Shown: positions 8,071 to 16,425, counted from the first letter of the stretch. The stretch: 64,000 nt of DNA from Phytohabitans sp036906915 (GCF_036906915.1 NZ_JBAKHX010000029.1:25062-89061); one strand, 5' to 3'. Notes: a model not told the origin generated them from the sequence alone. Translations and numbers: made by a program.

Positions 8071-8124
8071 TTAGATGGGAGGGCGCGCGGCCCGGCTATG
8101 ACTGGGGGGATCGCTATCTCGCAC
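8071..8124 (-). CDS. putative 17-codon leader peptide (uORF)
   Basis: On the minus strand, GGAGG (8133-8137) precedes a GTG (8124) by 8 bases and opens a 17-codon frame, MRDSDPPSHSRAARPPI, ending in TAA at 8071-8073. The ribosome binding site is better than most in this window. A possible -10 (TATAC, around 8171-8175) lies ~45 bp upstream of the GTG, and a 7-bp inverted repeat GATCGCT...AGCGATC overlaps the start (8110-8132). It may be a leader peptide controlling the downstream tiny membrane gene. Chance occurrence cannot be excluded without comparative data. Confidence 0.4.
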   Translation of the reverse strand: MRDSDPPSHSRAARPPI

Positions 8125-8304
8125 AGCGATCACCTCCAAAGGTCGTCCGGGCTCAGAACCGTCCGACATCGTATACCCATGACGTGACCAGAGCCGGCAC
8201 GCGGCAACGAAAATCACCCCGAAGGCCGGTAGCCATGCCAGCCGTGCGGCCACTTACGGCAGGCCGTCCGGTCGTAGCCTGCCACGCGACGCGCCGGCGG
8301 AGGA

Positions 8305-8973
8305 CTACTCGCCGACCGCGACCAGACCCGTTTCGTACGCCAGCACCACCGCCTGCGCCCGGTCGCGCAGGTTGAGCTTGGCGAGGATGCGTCCAATGTG
8401 GGTCTTCACGGTCTGCTCGGCCACCACGAGCTCGGCGGCTATCTCCGCATTGGACCGTCCACGTGCGATCAGCCGCAGCACCTCGGTTTCGCGCGGGGTG
8501 AGCGCGTTGAGCGCCGTGGGGCGGGGCCGGTCGCGGCTGGGGCGTGCGGCGAACTCGGCGATCAGCCGCCGCGTCACCGACGGCGCGAGAAGCGCCTCGC
8601 CGGCCGCGACGACCCGCACCGCCTGGACGAGATCGGCGGCGGGCGCGTCCTTGAGCAGGAAGCCGCTCGCGCCGGCCCGCAGCGCCTCGTAGACGTAGTC
8701 GTCGAGGTCGAACGTGGTCAGGATCAGCACGCGCGGGCGTTCGCTGCCGGGCGGGCGGTGGCCGATCAGGCGCCGGGTCGCCTCCAAGCCGTCGAGGACC
8801 GGCATACGCACGTCCATGAGCACGACGTCGGGGTCGAGGCGGCGCGCGGCGGTGACCGCGTCTGCGCCGTTGGCCGCGTCGCCGACCACGAGCAGGTCGT
8901 GCTGCGCCGCCAGCAGGGCCCCGAAGCCCTGCCGCACCATTGCCTGGTCGTCGGCGATGAGTACCCGGATCAT
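8305..8973 (-). CDS. NarL/LuxR-family response regulator
   Basis: A 222-residue two-domain regulator. The receiver domain has the acidic pair IADDQ near residue 9, the phosphoacceptor Asp in VVLMDVRMP (about 54) and the conserved Lys in FLLKD (about 109). The C-terminal LuxR helix-turn-helix reads LTPRETEVLRLIARGRSNAE. It binds DNA when phosphorylated by the histidine kinase encoded directly upstream, with which it overlaps by 4 bp (ATGA). The target is unknown; the only other minus-strand unit nearby is the tiny-peptide unit just downstream. The pair sits between the VWA gene and fabG, a position occupied by other genes in mycobacteria. Confidence 0.93.
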   Translation of the reverse strand: MIRVLIADDQAMVRQGFGALLAAQHDLLVVGDAANGADAVTAARRLDPDVVLMDVRMPVLDGLEATRRLIGHRPPGSERPRVLILTTFDLDDYVYEALRAGASGFLLKDAPAADLVQAVRVVAAGEALLAPSVTRRLIAEFAARPSRDRPRPTALNALTPRETEVLRLIARGRSNAEIAAELVVAEQTVKTHIGRILAKLNLRDRAQAVVLAYETGLVAVGE

Positions 8974-10166
8974 GTCTGGTCGTAGGGTAGCCGAGCGTCG
9001 ACCTCGAAGCCGCCTTCGGCCGTCGGCGCCGCCTCGAACTCACCGCCGAGCAGCACCGCCCGCTCCCGCATCCCCGTCAACCCATGTCCCTCACTCGTGG
9101 CATCGGTCGCCGGCTGGGCAGATGGTCCATTGTGGACGCGGATGAGGAGCTGACGGCTCCAGGGGCGGATTTCCACGCGTACCGGGGCGCCGGGCGCGTG
9201 GCGGGTGGCGTTGGCGAGCGCCTCCTGCACGATGCGGTACGCGGCAAGGCCGACCGGCTCGGGTGGTTCGGGGCCGCCGGCGGCGTCAAGCTCGATCTCG
9301 ACGCCGGCGCGGCGGGCGGTGGCGACGAGCTCGGGCAGGTCGGTGAGGCCCGGCTGCGGCGCCTTGAGCGGCTCGGCGGCGTCGCTGCGAAGCACGCCCA
9401 GCAGCCGGCGCATCTCGGTCAGCGCGCCGCGCGCCGCCCCCGCGATCCCGCTGAACTCGTCGCGCACCGGGTCGGGCAGGTCACCGAGGCGGTAGGGGGC
9501 GGTCTCGGCCTGTACGGCGATCATCGACATGTGGTGGGCGACGACGTCGTGCAGCTCGCGTGCGATCCGGGCGCGCTCCTCCAGCACCGCGCGGCGGGCC
9601 TTCTCCAACTCGCTGACCTCGGACTGCTCGGTGAGCGCCCGCTTGATCCGGGCATTCCGCCCGATCAGGTCACCGACCACGACCACGACGGTGTAAAGCA
9701 GCGCGACCCCGGCCTGGTTGCTTGGCTGCACGAAGATCCAGACCGGGATCAGTGTGATCACGCCCATCCACACCGCGACCTGGCCGTCGACTCGGGCGGC
9801 GACGACCAGCACCACCACGAGGCTGATCACGATCTGACTGGGCGCCCAGGGCCAGCCGTCGTACAGGCCGCTGTTGAACGCGCCGAACAACTGGGCCACG
9901 ATCATCAGCCGCCAGGCCACGAGCGGCCGGGATAGCAGGAGGAGCAGCGGCAGCACGGCGAGCGCGGCGATCACCACCGCGGCGGCCATCGGCAGCCGGC
10001 GGTCGTCGTTCAGGTACTGGGCGGTGATGATGCCGAGGGCGACGACCAAGGCCACGCCCAGCCCCGCTAGTCGCCGCCAGCGCGGCCCTACGCGGATCGG
10101 CGAGTAGTCGGGGCCGGCGAGGGTGCGGCGCAGCCCGTGCCACGCGGTGCGGAGGATCGATCCCAC
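8970..10166 (-). CDS. NarL-type sensor histidine kinase
   Basis: A 398-residue membrane kinase. Four to five hydrophobic segments span residues ~30-175, then a short coiled stretch, then the HisKA_3 dimerisation box RIARELHDVVAHHMSMI with the phosphorylated His. The ATPase domain follows with AYRIVQEALANATRHA (N box) and GHGLTGMRERAVLLGG (G box). There is no extracytoplasmic sensor domain of note, so it probably senses something in or at the membrane. It pairs with the response regulator downstream by a 4-bp overlap. The start lies 110 bp from the divergent fabG start. Confidence 0.92.
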   Translation of the reverse strand: MGSILRTAWHGLRRTLAGPDYSPIRVGPRWRRLAGLGVALVVALGIITAQYLNDDRRLPMAAAVVIAALAVLPLLLLLSRPLVAWRLMIVAQLFGAFNSGLYDGWPWAPSQIVISLVVVLVVAARVDGQVAVWMGVITLIPVWIFVQPSNQAGVALLYTVVVVVGDLIGRNARIKRALTEQSEVSELEKARRAVLEERARIARELHDVVAHHMSMIAVQAETAPYRLGDLPDPVRDEFSGIAGAARGALTEMRRLLGVLRSDAAEPLKAPQPGLTDLPELVATARRAGVEIELDAAGGPEPPEPVGLAAYRIVQEALANATRHAPGAPVRVEIRPWSRQLLIRVHNGPSAQPATDATSEGHGLTGMRERAVLLGGEFEAAPTAEGGFEVDARLPYDQT

Positions 10167-10276
10167 GGTGGCAGGCTACGGGCGGTGACCGGCGCAGGCG
10201 TGCTACCAGGGTGCCAACCACGACGTCATACCCCGGTAATGTCTGTGCGGCACGCCCACACGACGTAGGGGGACAC

Positions 10277-10981
10277 ATGTCGCGCACGGTGCTGGTGACC
10301 GGCGGCAACCGGGGGATCGGGCTGGCGATCGCCCAGGCGTTCGCGAAGCAGGGCGACCGGGTGGCCGTCACGCACCGGGGTTCCGGGGCGCCCGAGGGGC
10401 TGTTCGGGGTCCAGTGCGACATCACGGACACGGCGTCGGTCGACGCGGCCTTCACCGCGATCGAGGCAGAGCTGGGACCGGTCGAGGTGCTGGTGGCGAA
10501 CGCCGGGATCACCGACGACACGCTGCTGCTGCGGATGTCGGAGGAGCAGTTCACGCGGGTCCTCGATACCAACCTGACCGGGTCGTACCGGGTGGCCAAG
10601 CGCGCGGCGACGAAGATGCTGCGCGCGCGCTGGGGGCGGATGATTTTCATCTCGTCAGTGGTCGGGCTGTACGGCTCGGCGGGGCAGGTCAACTACGCGG
10701 CCAGCAAGGCCGGCCTGGTGGGCGTCGCCCGGTCGATCACCCGCGAGCTGGGCAGCCGTAACATCACCGCCAACGTGGTGGCGCCCGGCTTCGTCGAGAC
10801 GGACATGACGGCCGCACTGCCGGAGGAGCGCAAGGCCGAGTACCTGAAGGCGATCCCGGCGGGGCGGTTCGCCGTCGCGGACGAGGTGGCCGGCGTGGTC
10901 ACCTGGCTGGCCGGCGACGCTGCCGGGTACGTCTCCGGGGCGGTCATCCCGGTCGACGGCGGCTTGGGCATGGGGCACTGA
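10277..10981 (+). CDS. fabG: 3-oxoacyl-ACP reductase FabG (MabA-like)
   Basis: A 234-residue short-chain dehydrogenase that reduces 3-oxoacyl-ACP with NADPH in type II fatty-acid synthesis. The cofactor motif TGGNRGIG is at 8-15, NAG at 75-77, and the catalytic Ser127, Tyr140 and Lys144 in ISSVVGLYGSAGQVNYAASK-type sequence. It ends with SGAVIPVDGGLGMGH, typical of MabA. The ATG at 10277 follows GTAGGGGGA. inhA follows 20 bp later, as in M. tuberculosis, where mabA and inhA form one operon; shared expression is likely here too. Confidence 0.95.
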   Translation: MSRTVLVTGGNRGIGLAIAQAFAKQGDRVAVTHRGSGAPEGLFGVQCDITDTASVDAAFTAIEAELGPVEVLVANAGITDDTLLLRMSEEQFTRVLDTNLTGSYRVAKRAATKMLRARWGRMIFISSVVGLYGSAGQVNYAASKAGLVGVARSITRELGSRNITANVVAPGFVETDMTAALPEERKAEYLKAIPAGRFAVADEVAGVVTWLAGDAAGYVSGAVIPVDGGLGMGH

Positions 10982-11001
10982 CTCTTTGGAGGGGTTTCGA
11001 G

Positions 11002-11769
11002 TTGTCTGGACTGCTGGCCGGTAAGCGGCTGCTCGTCACCGGGATCATCACCGACCAGTCGATCGCGTTTTCGGTCGCGAAGCTCGCGCAGGAGCAGGGC
11101 GCCACGGTCGTACTGACCGGGTTCGGCCGGCTGTCGCTGGTCGAGCGGATCGCCAAGCGGCTGCCCGACGCGGCACCGGTCATCGAGCTCGACGTGCAGA
11201 ACGAAGAGCACCTGGCCGGGCTCGCCGACAAGGTACGCGAGCACGTCGACGGGCTGGACGGCGTCGTGCACTCGATCGGATTCGCGCCGCAGAGCTGCCT
11301 CGGTGGCGGGTTCATGACGGCGCCGTGGGAAGACGTGGCCACCGCGCTGCACGTGTCGACGTACTCCTACAAGAGCCTGGCCTCGGCGGTGCTGCCGCTG
11401 ATGGGCCCCGGCGGCGCGTTCGTCGGCCTCACCTTCGACGCGCAGCTGGCCTGGCCGGTGTACGACTGGATGGGTGTCGCGAAGGCGGGCCTGGAGTCGG
11501 CGTCGCGCTACCTCGCGCTGCACCTCGGCGGCCAGGGCATCCGCAGCAACCTTGTCTCCGCCGGCCCGCTGCGCACGATGGCGGCCAAGTCGATCCCGGG
11601 CTTCGAGCAGTTCGAGGACGAGTGGGTCAAGCGCGCGCCGCTCGGCTGGGACCTCGGCGACCAGGAGTCGGCGGCGAAGGCGTGCCTGGCGCTGCTGTCC
11701 GACTGGTTTCCCGCCACGACCGGCGAGATCATTCACGTCGACGGGGGATTCCACGCGGTCGGTGCATAG
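11002..11769 (+). CDS. inhA: enoyl-ACP reductase InhA
   Basis: A 255-residue NADH-dependent enoyl-ACP reductase of the atypical SDR group. Recognisable parts are LVTGIITDQSIAF (cofactor loop), HSIGF with Ser91 (equivalent to the isoniazid-resistance position Ser94 of M. tuberculosis InhA), Tyr154 and Lys161 in VYDWMGVAKAG, and AGPLRTMA (cofactor/substrate loop). The start is a TTG at 11002 preceded by GGAGGGG; no better start is in frame. It is paired with fabG and supplies the last reduction step of fatty-acid elongation. A partial MITE-like repeat begins 1 bp after the stop codon. Confidence 0.95.
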   Translation: MSGLLAGKRLLVTGIITDQSIAFSVAKLAQEQGATVVLTGFGRLSLVERIAKRLPDAAPVIELDVQNEEHLAGLADKVREHVDGLDGVVHSIGFAPQSCLGGGFMTAPWEDVATALHVSTYSYKSLASAVLPLMGPGGAFVGLTFDAQLAWPVYDWMGVAKAGLESASRYLALHLGGQGIRSNLVSAGPLRTMAAKSIPGFEQFEDEWVKRAPLGWDLGDQESAAKACLALLSDWFPATTGEIIHVDGGFHAVGA

Positions 11770-11818
11770 GACCTGGGTCCGCCGCAGCCTGGTCACCCAC
11801 CTTGATGCAGGCCCTAGG
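11770..11818. repeat. half copy of the AGGGTCTGTATCG MITE-like element
   Basis: The sequence GTCCGCCGCAGCCTGGTCAC through GATGCAGGCCCTAGG closely follows the right half of the element at 60020-60112 (CCGCCGCAGCCCGGTCAT and so on), with scattered substitutions. The left half is absent. It fills most of the gap between inhA and hemH. Confidence 0.7.
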
Positions 11819-11831
11819 GCAGGATAGGAGC

Positions 11832-12809
11832 ATGGCGTACGACGCGTTGCTGCTGGTGTCGTTCGGTGGGCCGGAACACCCCGACGACGTGCTGCCCTTC
11901 CTCGCAAACGTGACCCGCGGCCGAAACGTGCCGCCGGAGCGGCTGGCCGAGGTGGCGGAGCACTACGAGCACTTCGGTGGGGTGTCCCCGATCAACCAGC
12001 AGTGCCGCGACCTGCTCGCGGCTCTTCGTTCCGGTTCCGACGTTCCGGTCTATTGGGGCAATCGGAACTGGCATCCCATGCTCGCCGACACCGTCGCGCA
12101 GATGCGCGACGACGGCGTGCGGCGCGCGCTGGCGTTCGTGACGAGCGCGTACGGCGGGTACTCGTCGTGCCGCCAGTACCTGGAGGACATCGCGGCGGCG
12201 CGGGCGGCGGTCGGGCCCGACGCGCCGGTCATCGAGAAGCTGCGGCACTTCCACGACCACCCGGGCTTCGTCGAGCCGCACGCCGACGCGGTACGGCAGG
12301 CGCGCGCCACCTTGCCTCCTGGCGGCGACGTGCGGCTGGTCTTCACCGCCCACTCGATCCCGGCGTCGATGGCTGCGTCCGCCGGTCCATCCGGAGGGCT
12401 TTACGAGAAGCAGTTGCATGAAACCGCCGGGCTGGTGGCGTCGCTTGGGGCGCCCGAGCTGCCATGGGATCTGGTGTGGCAGAGCCGCAGCGGGCCGCCG
12501 CACGTGCCGTGGCTGGAGCCGGACATCAACGACCATCTCCGCGCGGTCGCCGAGAAGGGCGTCACGGGCGTCGTCGTCAGCCCGATCGGGTTCGTCTCCG
12601 ACCACCTCGAGGTGATCTGGGACCTCGACAACGAGGCCGCCGACACCGCGCGGCAGCTCGGCATGGCGTACGCCCGCGCCGGCACCCCCGGCACCGACCC
12701 CCGCTTCGTGGCGATGGTGCACGATCTTGTGAGCGAGCAGGTGAACGCGGGTACGCTGCCGGTTCGGGACACATGTCAAGCTGGGTGCTGTTTGGGAGGC
12801 CGCTCGTGA
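11832..12809 (+). CDS. hemH: ferrochelatase / coproporphyrin ferrochelatase
   Basis: A 325-residue enzyme that inserts ferrous iron into the porphyrin in haem synthesis; in actinobacteria the substrate is coproporphyrin III. It reads LLLVSFGGPEHPDDV at the start, then HYEHFGGVSPIN, FTAHSIP with the catalytic His, and WLEPDINDHL. The C-terminus carries Cys315, Cys319 and Cys320 (DTCQAGCC), and with one internal Cys these could hold the [2Fe-2S] cluster known in actinobacterial ferrochelatases. The ATG at 11832 follows AGGATAGGAG. The next gene starts inside its stop codon (GTGA). Position after fabG-inhA matches M. tuberculosis. Confidence 0.94.
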   Translation: MAYDALLLVSFGGPEHPDDVLPFLANVTRGRNVPPERLAEVAEHYEHFGGVSPINQQCRDLLAALRSGSDVPVYWGNRNWHPMLADTVAQMRDDGVRRALAFVTSAYGGYSSCRQYLEDIAAARAAVGPDAPVIEKLRHFHDHPGFVEPHADAVRQARATLPPGGDVRLVFTAHSIPASMAASAGPSGGLYEKQLHETAGLVASLGAPELPWDLVWQSRSGPPHVPWLEPDINDHLRAVAEKGVTGVVVSPIGFVSDHLEVIWDLDNEAADTARQLGMAYARAGTPGTDPRFVAMVHDLVSEQVNAGTLPVRDTCQAGCCLGGRS

Positions 12810-13588
12810 CGGACCGCCGTAAGCCGGTGGAGAGCTGGCTCACCGACATGGACGGGGTGCTGGTCCACGAGGGGCAGCCGGTGCCTGGCGCACCCGAGTT
12901 CATCAACCGGCTCCGGGCATCCGGCAAGCCGTTCCTGGTGCTGACCAACAACTCCATCTACACGCCGCGCGACCTACAGGCGCGGCTGACCCGGATGGGC
13001 TTCGAGGTGCCCGAGCACGCCATCTGGACGGCGGCGCTCGCCACCGCGCAGTTCCTCGCCGACCAGCGGCCGGGCGGCACCGCGTACGTCATCGGCGAGG
13101 CCGGGCTGACGACCGCGATGCACGCTGTCGGATACATCCTGACCGACTTCGAGCCCGACTATGTGGTGCTGGGGGAGACCCGCACGTACAGCTTCGAGGC
13201 GATCACCAAGGCGGTCCGGCTGATCAACGGTGGGGCGCGGTTCATCTGTACGAACCCCGATCCGACCGGGCCGTCGATCGAGGGCGCGCTGCCGGCGGCT
13301 GGTTCGGTGGCCGCCATGATTTCCAAGGCGACCGGGGTCGAGCCGTACTTCGTCGGCAAACCGAACCCGATGATGATGCGGTCGGCGCTCAATACGATCG
13401 AGGCACATTCCGAGACGACCGCGATGATCGGCGATCGGATGGACACCGATGTGTTGTGCGGGTTGGAGGCTGGGTTGGAGACGATCCTGGTGTTGACGGG
13501 GATCAGTTCTCGTGTGGAGGCCGAGCGCTATCCGTACCGCCCGTCCCGCATCATCAATTCCGTCGTCGATCTGTTGGACGAGATCTGA
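12806..13588 (+). CDS. HAD-IIA (NagD-like) phosphatase
   Basis: A 260-residue HAD phosphatase. Motif I is WLTDMDGVLVHEG (nucleophile Asp and second Asp), motif II is LVLTNNS, and motif III/IV is GKPNPMMM followed by MIGDRMDTDVLCG. The cap between motifs II and III is of the NagD C2a type, so small phosphorylated sugars or nucleotides are likely substrates. The GTG at 12806 is chosen: GGGAGG lies 6-7 bases upstream and it forms a GTGA overlap with hemH. An ATG at 12773 is in frame but lacks this context. Coupling to hemH is unexplained. Confidence 0.9.
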   Translation: MTDRRKPVESWLTDMDGVLVHEGQPVPGAPEFINRLRASGKPFLVLTNNSIYTPRDLQARLTRMGFEVPEHAIWTAALATAQFLADQRPGGTAYVIGEAGLTTAMHAVGYILTDFEPDYVVLGETRTYSFEAITKAVRLINGGARFICTNPDPTGPSIEGALPAAGSVAAMISKATGVEPYFVGKPNPMMMRSALNTIEAHSETTAMIGDRMDTDVLCGLEAGLETILVLTGISSRVEAERYPYRPSRIINSVVDLLDEI

Positions 13589-14006
13589 CCCGGTCGGCTT
13601 GATGCTGCTGAGCCAGGTGCGTTAGCGCCTGGAAGTGAACCTGGTCGCCTTCTGGCGGGCGGGGTCGGGTTTCGCGCCTTACGGGGTGTGGCAATCGAAC
13701 ATTGTCCACGATTCCCTCGGCTCGCTTTCGCCAATAGCCGCTCCTTCATTTCGTCGGTGAATGCCTGTAACGGCACGGCCTGGGTTGTTAGCACGTAGAG
13801 GCCGGGCCCGTGCTTTCTCAGAAACTTGACATTGCAAGGAGTCAACCTGGATGCGCCGCCGCTATCCGCGCTTGCGGTCGGCGCGCAGCTTCGAAGATTT
13901 GCGCTGGCCGGTGTTGAAGCCGCAGATATCCGCCGAGATTGCCCGCCCCGCCCCGCCCCGGCGCGAGCGTGCGGCTTTGTGTGATCGGCGCCCTCGCGGT
14001 GACGCC
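13589..14006. other. non-coding gap with a lower-GC stretch, possible gene remnant
   Basis: No convincing gene. Between about 13690 and 13840 the GC content drops visibly. On the minus strand this stretch encodes an ordinary-looking run (KFLRKHGPGLYVLTTQ, then AFTDEMKERLLAKASRG) without start or clear end, so it may be the remains of an acquired gene. On the plus strand AAGGAG precedes an ATG at 13851 (MRRRYPRLRSARSFEDLRW), but that frame continues into the repeat and is probably not real beyond it. I recognise neither. Confidence 0.4.
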
Positions 14007-14082
14007 GATCAAGGGCATTCGTATCGATCAAGGGCAAATGCACGTGGAAAAGAGATCAAAGCACGTGCATTCGCCCTTGATC
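14007..14082 (-). repeat. gene-end palindromic element, copy 2 (complete, reversed)
   Basis: Reading the minus strand, the hairpin arms are at 14061-14082 and 14026-14047, followed by the tail CCTTGATC at 14007-14014, 19 bp from its partner. It lies 73 bp past the stop of the minus-strand gene at 14156, hairpin toward that gene. The one internal arm difference reads as a G-U pair in RNA of that sense. Confidence 0.93.
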
Positions 14083-14155
14083 GGCGGCGAGAGGGGCCGC
14101 GCGGCGGCGGGGGCGCGGCTGCGGGGGCGGGAGAGGACGCGCGTAGTGGGGAGGG

Positions 14156-14968
14156 TTACTCGGGGCGTAAGGGGGAGTTGCAGGCTGCTACGAGGGCGCG
14201 ACGGCAGGCTGTCGTCAGGGGGCGGAGGGCGGCGTCGCGTTGTTGGGCCTCGTAGCCGTTTACCGCGCCGCCCGGAGCCGCGTGCTCAGCCAGGGCCAGC
14301 ACGCGGTCGAGGACGCTGGCACGGGCGAACAGGCGCCGCGCCCGCGGGTCGAAGCCAGGTGGCAGATCGATGCCGGCGTCGGGGCGGCGGAGGGCGGCGA
14401 GGGCGCCGGCCAGCTCGGGGCGCCACTGCGCCACGTCGAGCCGGGTGAGGGCGGCGGTGGCTTCGGCGAGGGCGGCGGACAGGTCGGCCTCGGCCTCGGC
14501 GGCTGTCAGGTCGCCCAGGGGGAGCGGGGCGTCGGGCAGCGGATACACGCGCCACAGCACGGTTTCGAACGTCACGCCGGAGCCGGAGGTGTGGGTGCGC
14601 ACCTCGGGGATGAAGCCGAGGCCGCGCGCCACGACGGCTTCTCCCGCGACGAGCGCCGCGCCTGTGAACGGGCTCGGCTGGCTGGCGTTCGCTCCGCTAG
14701 CGCGGGCGGGCAGGCCGCGCGGGTCGCCCGGGGCGGGCAGCGCGAGCCGGATGTCGTCGGGGCTCAACTTGGACAGTGCCGGGAGCGCGTCGCCGAGCGG
14801 CACGTCGGTCCACGTGCCGGGTGCGTCGGCGACCAGGTGCTCCTCGTCACCGGCGATTTCTTCGGCGACCTCGTCGTACGGCACGAGGCCGGCGCGCCAC
14901 GCACGAACCCACGCGGCGAACCGGCTGGACCGGCGCGCCGCCAACGTCGCCGCTGCTGCGGGGAACAT
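14156..14968 (-). CDS. conserved actinobacterial protein of unknown function
   Basis: A 270-residue protein, soluble, rich in Ala, Arg and Leu, with no membrane segment or catalytic motif I can name. It begins MFPAAAATLAARRSSRFAAW and contains acidic VAEEIAGDEEHLVADAPG and the tract LDVAQWRPELAGALAALRR. The ATG at 14968 is selected because composition upstream changes and it faces a divergent gene at 15057 across 88 bp. In M. tuberculosis an uncharacterised minus-strand gene (Rv1486c) also lies between hemZ and the nfeD-SPFH pair; this could be the counterpart, which I cannot confirm by eye. Confidence 0.7.
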   Translation of the reverse strand: MFPAAAATLAARRSSRFAAWVRAWRAGLVPYDEVAEEIAGDEEHLVADAPGTWTDVPLGDALPALSKLSPDDIRLALPAPGDPRGLPARASGANASQPSPFTGAALVAGEAVVARGLGFIPEVRTHTSGSGVTFETVLWRVYPLPDAPLPLGDLTAAEAEADLSAALAEATAALTRLDVAQWRPELAGALAALRRPDAGIDLPPGFDPRARRLFARASVLDRVLALAEHAAPGGAVNGYEAQQRDAALRPLTTACRRALVAACNSPLRPE

Positions 14969-15043
14969 GCGGCAAGAGTACGTGCTGCCCGCTGCCCTGT
15001 CTCGGTTGCGGCGCGTCTGCGCGGTCCCGCGTACCCGCGGCGC

Positions 15044-15049
15044 TAGCGT
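15044..15049 (+). promoter_or_regulatory. putative -10 box for a leaderless DUF3097 transcript
   Basis: TAGCGT ends 8 bases before the ATG at 15057 with no Shine-Dalgarno sequence between, as expected for a leaderless actinobacterial gene. Confidence 0.4.
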
Positions 15050-15056
15050 CCGATTC

Positions 15057-15869
15057 ATGTATGGGGAGGACGTGCTCGCCGGCAATTGGCGCCGGCGCAA
15101 GAAGATTCCCGAGGTCGACGCCGACATGGACCTCGTGGTGGAGGACGCCGACTCGGGGTTCTGCGGCGCGGTGGTGGGATTCGAGTACGGCGCGGTGGTG
15201 CTGGAGGACAGGTACGGCAAGCGGCGGAACTTTCCGCTGGAACCGGCCGGGTTTCTGCTCGATGGCCAGCCGGTGACGCTGCGCCGTCCATCCGCGACAC
15301 CAAGGCAGGAAGCCCGGCGACGCACCGCCTCCGGCTCGGTCGCGGTCGACGGGGTTCGCGCGCAGGTGGCGAAGGCGAGCCGTATCTGGGTGGAAGGCGT
15401 GCACGACGCCGCGCTGGTGGAACGGATCTGGGGCGACGACCTGCGCGTCGAGGGCGTGGTGGTGGAGCCGCTGGACGGCATCGACGAGCTCTCCGCGGCG
15501 GTGCGCGATTTCTCACCGAGCCCGCAGCGGCGTCTTGGCGTACTGGTCGACCACCTGGTCGCGGGCTCGAAGGAGAGCCGGATCGTGGCCGCGGTCACCT
15601 CGCCGTACGTACTGGTGACCGGCCATCCGTACGTGGATGTCTGGCAGGCGGTGAAGCCGGCGCGGCTGGGCCTGCGGGAGTGGCCGGTGGTGCCGCCGGG
15701 TCAGCCGTGGAAGGAGGGCGTCTGCCGGGCACTGGGTGTGGCGCATCCGGCTGACATGTGGCGGCGCATCCTGTCCACAGTGAACTCGTACCACGATGTG
15801 GAAACGCCGCTGATCAACGCGATGGAGCGCCTCATCGACTTCGTCACCGTCCCGCAGACGCCCTCCTGA
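15057..15869 (+). CDS. DUF3097 family protein
   Basis: A 270-residue actinobacterial protein starting MYGEDVLAGNWRRRKKIPEV. The middle and end carry family hallmarks WVEGVHDAALVERIWGDDLR and LVDHLVAGSKESRI, then PYVDVWQAVKP. The first part recalls a Toprim-like layout (VEGVHDA with acidic residues further on), which suggests nucleic-acid binding; this is inference and the function is unknown. The start lacks a ribosome binding site and is probably leaderless. Confidence 0.85.
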   Translation: MYGEDVLAGNWRRRKKIPEVDADMDLVVEDADSGFCGAVVGFEYGAVVLEDRYGKRRNFPLEPAGFLLDGQPVTLRRPSATPRQEARRRTASGSVAVDGVRAQVAKASRIWVEGVHDAALVERIWGDDLRVEGVVVEPLDGIDELSAAVRDFSPSPQRRLGVLVDHLVAGSKESRIVAAVTSPYVLVTGHPYVDVWQAVKPARLGLREWPVVPPGQPWKEGVCRALGVAHPADMWRRILSTVNSYHDVETPLINAMERLIDFVTVPQTPS

Positions 15870-15872
15870 GGG

Positions 15873-16367
15873 CTACGCGAGGGTGATGTCGGTGCCGGTC
15901 ACGGCGATGTTCGCCGCGGGCAGGGCCGACTTCGCCGGGCCGCCCAGCACCGAGCCGTCCTCCAGCGAGAAGGTGCTCTGGTGGCAGGTACAGGTGATGG
16001 CGCTGCTGTCGATTTTGGACACCAGGCAGCCCTGGTGCGTGCAGAGGGCGCTGAACGCCTTGAAGTCCCCCTGGCTGGGCTGCGTGACGACGACCTTCTC
16101 GTCCGCGAAGATCTTGCCGCTGCCGACGGGGATCTCGCTGGTGCTGGCGAGCGCGTTCGAGCCGGATGAACCGGAGTCCGCGGAGGCGGAGGCGGACGGC
16201 GCCGCCGAGGTGGCCGTGGTGGAACCGGGCGAGGTGGAAGCGGAGTCACCGGAATCGTCGGACCCGCACGCCGCCACCAGGCTGACCGTACCGACGGCGC
16301 CGGCGGCAAGCACGGTGCGGCGGGCGACTACGCTTGGTTGAGCGTTCATCTTCATGGCGGACAGCAT
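15873..16367 (-). CDS. Rieske [2Fe-2S] lipoprotein
   Basis: A 164-residue exported iron-sulfur protein. The N-terminus has a Tat-type signal (ARRTVLAAGAVG) ending in a lipobox (SLVAACGS), then a long Ser/Ala/Thr linker. The Rieske domain carries CTHQGC and CTCHQSTF, the two Cys-His pairs that bind the cluster, plus GSVLGGPAKS. It is therefore a Tat-exported, lipid-anchored electron carrier facing outside; the partner is not encoded nearby. Starts at 16367, 16355 and 16349 are all in frame; 16367 has AGGGTGG upstream. It ends 3 bp from the convergent DUF3097 gene. Confidence 0.9.
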   Translation of the reverse strand: MLSAMKMNAQPSVVARRTVLAAGAVGTVSLVAACGSDDSGDSASTSPGSTTATSAAPSASASADSGSSGSNALASTSEIPVGSGKIFADEKVVVTQPSQGDFKAFSALCTHQGCLVSKIDSSAITCTCHQSTFSLEDGSVLGGPAKSALPAANIAVTGTDITLA

Positions 16368-16425
16368 GGTGGGCCACCCTGGACGGTAACTGTGGTGAAG
16401 CTGTGGATTAGCTGAAAGGCTTAAT

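Noticed and set aside
8041..8170. Possible riboswitch upstream of the 24-residue peptide
   Set aside because: The hairpin is real, but conserved cores of the c-di-AMP, cobalamin, SAM or M-box classes could not be matched, and the leader contains an open frame with its own ribosome site.
13851..14255. Plus-strand frame starting MRRRYPRLRS after AAGGAG
   Set aside because: Most of it reads through a palindromic repeat and the antisense of the 14156 gene; only the first ~40 codons could be original and they match nothing I know.
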